From assembly GCF_009707865.1 (NCBI RefSeq), contig NZ_WMBA01000044.1:1-64000 (forward strand): a DNA stretch of 64,000 nt. The letters are read 5' to 3'. This document shows positions 61,992 to 64,000 of this stretch, one piece after another. A program made the position numbers and the translations under genes. Under the pieces are notes generated by a model. That model made no database searches, had not been told where the DNA came from, and saw only the letters and a program-made list of their open reading frames with translations. Within the stretch, counting starts at the first letter, position 1. Each line of letters starts with the position of its first letter. This DNA comes from Amycolatopsis pithecellobii. Its GTDB lineage: Bacteria; Actinomycetota; Actinomycetes; Mycobacteriales; Pseudonocardiaceae.

Positions 61992-62201
61992 TTAGACCAG
62001 TTGCTTGCCCTGTTCGGCGTGCAAGCCCAGCATTTCCAGCAGTTCCGCGCACTCGGCGGCGTTCACCGAATGACCGGCGACCGTCCGTGCCGCCTTGCAT
62101 TCCTGGGCATCCCGGTGGACTTTTTCCTCCGCGCGAACGCCTGCGAGCCAACCCCCTTGCAGAGCTTCATCGGAGCTGCTTGCACGGCTTACCCGGGCCA
62201 T
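61992..62201 (-). CDS. Small conserved helical protein
   Basis: I use ATG 62201 (GAAGAAGG upstream), 69 residues: 'MARVSRASSSDEALQGGWLA', 'GVRAEEKVHRDAQECKAART', 'VAGHSVNAAECAELLEMLGL'. It is helical, with two Cys. It resembles small actinobacterial proteins of unknown function, but I cannot name a family. Confidence 0.62.
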   Translation of the reverse strand: MARVSRASSSDEALQGGWLAGVRAEEKVHRDAQECKAARTVAGHSVNAAECAELLEMLGLHAEQGKQLV

Positions 62202-62566
62202 CTGGCACCTTCTTCCGGCTTTGCGTTGATGGATGACGAATTTCCGCCATACGCGGGTCAAGCATTGCAGCCCTTTCCCAGGGCGTCCAGCTTCGCTTCG
62301 CTCTGTCACAACAAGGCAACACCCCGGAAATGCACGTGCACCGCGAACCCCAAGAATTCACCCCCACAACAAAACCCAGCAACACAAACAAAACCCAGCG
62401 CCAGAACAGGTCCAGACCACCGGAGCCGCCCCTCGGATGCTGGTCCCCACAAAACGCCCCCAGCGCCCGCCAACGCAAGAAGCTCGCACCGCGGGGGTGT
62501 GGGGGCTCGGCCCCCACAACGAGACCCCGCGGCGGGAAGTCGGCCGAAGGCCGACGAACACAACTG
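62202..62566. other. Intergenic stretch between the small protein and tmRNA
   Basis: There is a C/A-rich, low-complexity part (62350-62410) and a GC-rich hairpin-prone part, and no gene is supported. Long frames on both strands here overlap the tmRNA complement and are rejected. The promoter of the leftward small gene is likely inside. Confidence 0.45.
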
Positions 62567-62935
62567 TGGAGGTGCCGGGAATTGAACCCGGGTCCTCTGG
62601 CGCCTTACCAAGGCTTCTCCGTGCGCAGTTCGCTATGCCTCTACTCGGCCCCGTCGGTCTCGCGAACAAGCCGATGTGACGGGCCCAGCCGCTGTGGTTT
62701 TCCCATCCGGACCCCGCGGCCGGGTCCGGACGGTGAGCCTCCTAGCTGATGCCGGCGACCGGGTCGGAGGCACACCCGGGCCGACAGACTCGCACTCGCT
62801 CAGGCAGCGAGGGCGAAGTCGCGCTGACTATTCGTCTTGGCGCTTATTGGTTTGCGATGACGCTTACGGTGGTCTCTCGCCTGCACCGGCACGCTTCCCT
62901 TGACTCAACGTCCAAAGTCGAAACCGTTCACCCCC
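62567..62935 (-). ncRNA. ssrA: Transfer-messenger RNA (tmRNA, ssrA)
   Basis: The 5' end GGGGGTG and the 3' end CACCTCCA form the tRNA-like acceptor stem, with the 3' T-arm GGGTTCAATTCCCGG. Inside, the tag reading frame (62841 down to the TGA at 62800) encodes 'AKTNSQRDFALAA', matching actinobacterial tags that end FALAA. tmRNA rescues stalled ribosomes by adding this degradation tag. The length (369 bases) is normal. Confidence 0.95.
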
Positions 62936-63085
62936 TTGGTGATGATCCTCCCAGTCTAACGCGTCCGGCAACCGGCTTTCTTCCCCCGGGGTAGGGCCCG
63001 CCCTACCCCGCGAACACCCGGTTTCCCCATGGCTCGCCCGCCACGGATGGCGGACGCTGGTTCCGGCTCCAGGAGGAGGGAAAAC

Positions 63086-63721
63086 ATGCACACGATCCAG
63101 GACGGGACGAGGCCACGCCCGCCGGTTGCCGGTTCGCTGGGATACCTGCTGCTCAACCTGCCGGTCGGCATCGCGGGGTTCGTCGCCGTCGTGACGCTGG
63201 CGGCGGTCGGCCTGGGCACGGCGGTCGTGTGGGCCGGGGTTCCCGTTCTCGCCCTCCTGCTCCTGGGTACCCGCGCCGCCGCACGGTTCGAGCGCGCCCG
63301 AGCCCACGCCCTGCTCGGGACGTACATCGCCACGCCGTACCGGCCATTGCCGGCGACGGGCTGGCGAGCGCGATGGCGAGCGCGGCTGCTCGACGGCGCG
63401 ACCTGGCGGGACCTGGGCTACTTCGTCCTGCTGTTCCCCGTCGCCACCGCGGAGTTCGTCATCCTCGTGACCTGTTGGTCAGCGGGGCTGGCGCTGACCG
63501 CGCTACCCATCTACGCCCCCGCGGACAGCGACCTGTTCGGCGCACCGGTACAGACGTTGCCGTGGGCGGCGGTCGGCCTGCTGGTGCTCGCGCTTTCGCG
63601 GACGGTGACCCGCGCGATGGGTGCGGCGCACGCGCGGTTCGTGCGGCTCGTGCTCGGCCCGGGTCCCCGTGCGCGGCGACTGGCGGAAAGCGAGTCCGAT
63701 TCGCTCGCTCCGGTGGCATGA
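63086..63721 (+). CDS. Sensor-domain membrane protein
   Basis: I use ATG 63086 (GGAGGAGGGAAA upstream), 211 residues with four membrane helices ('SLGYLLLNLPVGIAGFVAVV', 'GLGTAVVWAGVPVLALLLLG', 'DLGYFVLLFPVATAEFVILV', 'LPWAAVGLLVLALSRTVTR'). The pattern is that of the 'sensor' domain found N-terminal to actinobacterial histidine kinases, here as a stand-alone protein. Its stop overlaps the next gene (ATGA-type at 63718). Confidence 0.72.
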   Translation: MHTIQDGTRPRPPVAGSLGYLLLNLPVGIAGFVAVVTLAAVGLGTAVVWAGVPVLALLLLGTRAAARFERARAHALLGTYIATPYRPLPATGWRARWRARLLDGATWRDLGYFVLLFPVATAEFVILVTCWSAGLALTALPIYAPADSDLFGAPVQTLPWAAVGLLVLALSRTVTRAMGAAHARFVRLVLGPGPRARRLAESESDSLAPVA

Positions 63722-64000
63722 TGACCGCTATGGCCGCAGACCGGGCCCCCCTCGAGCAGCCGCGGCCGAAGTCGGTCCGCACGATCGCGTACCTGATCGC
63801 CGGGTTCGTCCTCCACCTCGTGCAGTTCGTGTTCATCGTGGTCGGTATCGCGGTGGGGGCCGCGACGGTCGTCATCTGGATCGGCATCCCGATCCTCATA
63901 GCGACGACGAGTCTCGTGCGTGGCTCGGCGAATCTCGAACGCCGGTTCGTCCGCCGAATGCTCGACACGCCGCTGCCCCAGGTCGAGCGCGCCCCCGTCG
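63718..64000 (+). CDS. Second sensor-domain protein (partial, right edge)
   Basis: It starts at ATG 63718, overlapping the preceding stop, and is open to the end of the window. The visible 94 residues have a charged start ('ADRAPLEQPRPKSVRTI'), two membrane helices ('AYLIAGFVLHLVQFVFIVVG', 'AATVVIWIGIPILIATTSLV') and 'RGSANLERRFVRRMLDTPLP'. It matches the same sensor-domain pattern and may continue as a histidine kinase. The C-terminus is outside the window. Confidence 0.65.
   Translation, partial: MMTAMAADRAPLEQPRPKSVRTIAYLIAGFVLHLVQFVFIVVGIAVGAATVVIWIGIPILIATTSLVRGSANLERRFVRRMLDTPLPQVERAPV

Noticed and set aside
62233-62749. Several ORFs overlapping the tmRNA gene
   Set aside because: They are translations of, or opposite to, a clear tmRNA with an intact tag frame.

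Overview
The window comes from a very GC-rich actinobacterium. Several features fit Pseudonocardiaceae (an Amycolatopsis-like relative), but that is inference: paired XRE/DUF5753 and DUF397 genes, a DUF574-type methyltransferase, an actinobacterial SOS box, a tmRNA tag ending in FALAA, many ATGA/GTGA gene overlaps, and a histidine-utilisation operon with an IclR regulator. No species can be fixed from the sequence alone.

Layout. (1) 1-10.46 kb, minus strand: a tightly overlapping Tad/Flp-type pilus operon. It reads prepilin peptidase, lipoprotein, secreted Pro-rich protein, SAF-domain CpaB-like protein, CpaE/TadZ-like ATPase, CpaF/TadA motor, TadB, TadC, an Flp-like pilin candidate, a coiled-coil protein, three TadE/TadG-like pseudopilins, and a membrane protein with two LysM segments that runs off the left edge. 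(2) 10.6-15.1 kb: HxlR regulator, Nudix-like protein, NAD-dependent epimerase, XRE-TPR regulator and a small XRE protein. (3) 15.1-22.8 kb: a class I lanthipeptide locus of the FxLD type. Small Cys-rich and winged-helix ORFs lead into a precursor peptide (FELD leader motif, Cys-rich core), LanB, LanC and a PCMT-like methyltransferase. No protease or transporter gene is present in the window. (4) 22.8-47.2 kb: an accessory region rich in small zinc-ribbon, XRE and hypothetical genes and in gene remnants (ATP-dependent DNA ligase, tyrosine integrase, caspase-like peptidase, SDR and DnaE2 fragments). It also carries a set of GTCAC-NN-GTGAC palindromes, an MFS exporter, two related GNAT-type proteins, and a tandem pair of HTH-membrane sensor proteins opposite a small secreted protein. 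A tRNA-Ala(GGC) sits at its right side. (5) 47.4-64 kb: conserved core-like genes. These are a DsbA-like/MauE-like redox pair, a glutamate-type binding lipoprotein, HrpB helicase, a dienelactone-hydrolase-family protein, PitA, hutI-hutF-hutU-hutH with a divergent IclR regulator, tmRNA (ssrA), and two sensor-domain membrane proteins, the last cut by the window end.

How the genes work together. The Tad operon encodes most of a pilus machine: motor, platform, localisation ATPase, prepilin peptidase and pseudopilins. In the lanthipeptide operon LanB would dehydrate Ser/Thr and LanC would form thioether rings. The methyltransferase is likely to act on an Asp in the core; the Asp-Gly pair next to the first core Cys is the obvious candidate. 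The Hut operon degrades histidine through urocanate, imidazolone propionate and formimidoylglutamate, using the HutF deiminase branch. HutG is not in the window.
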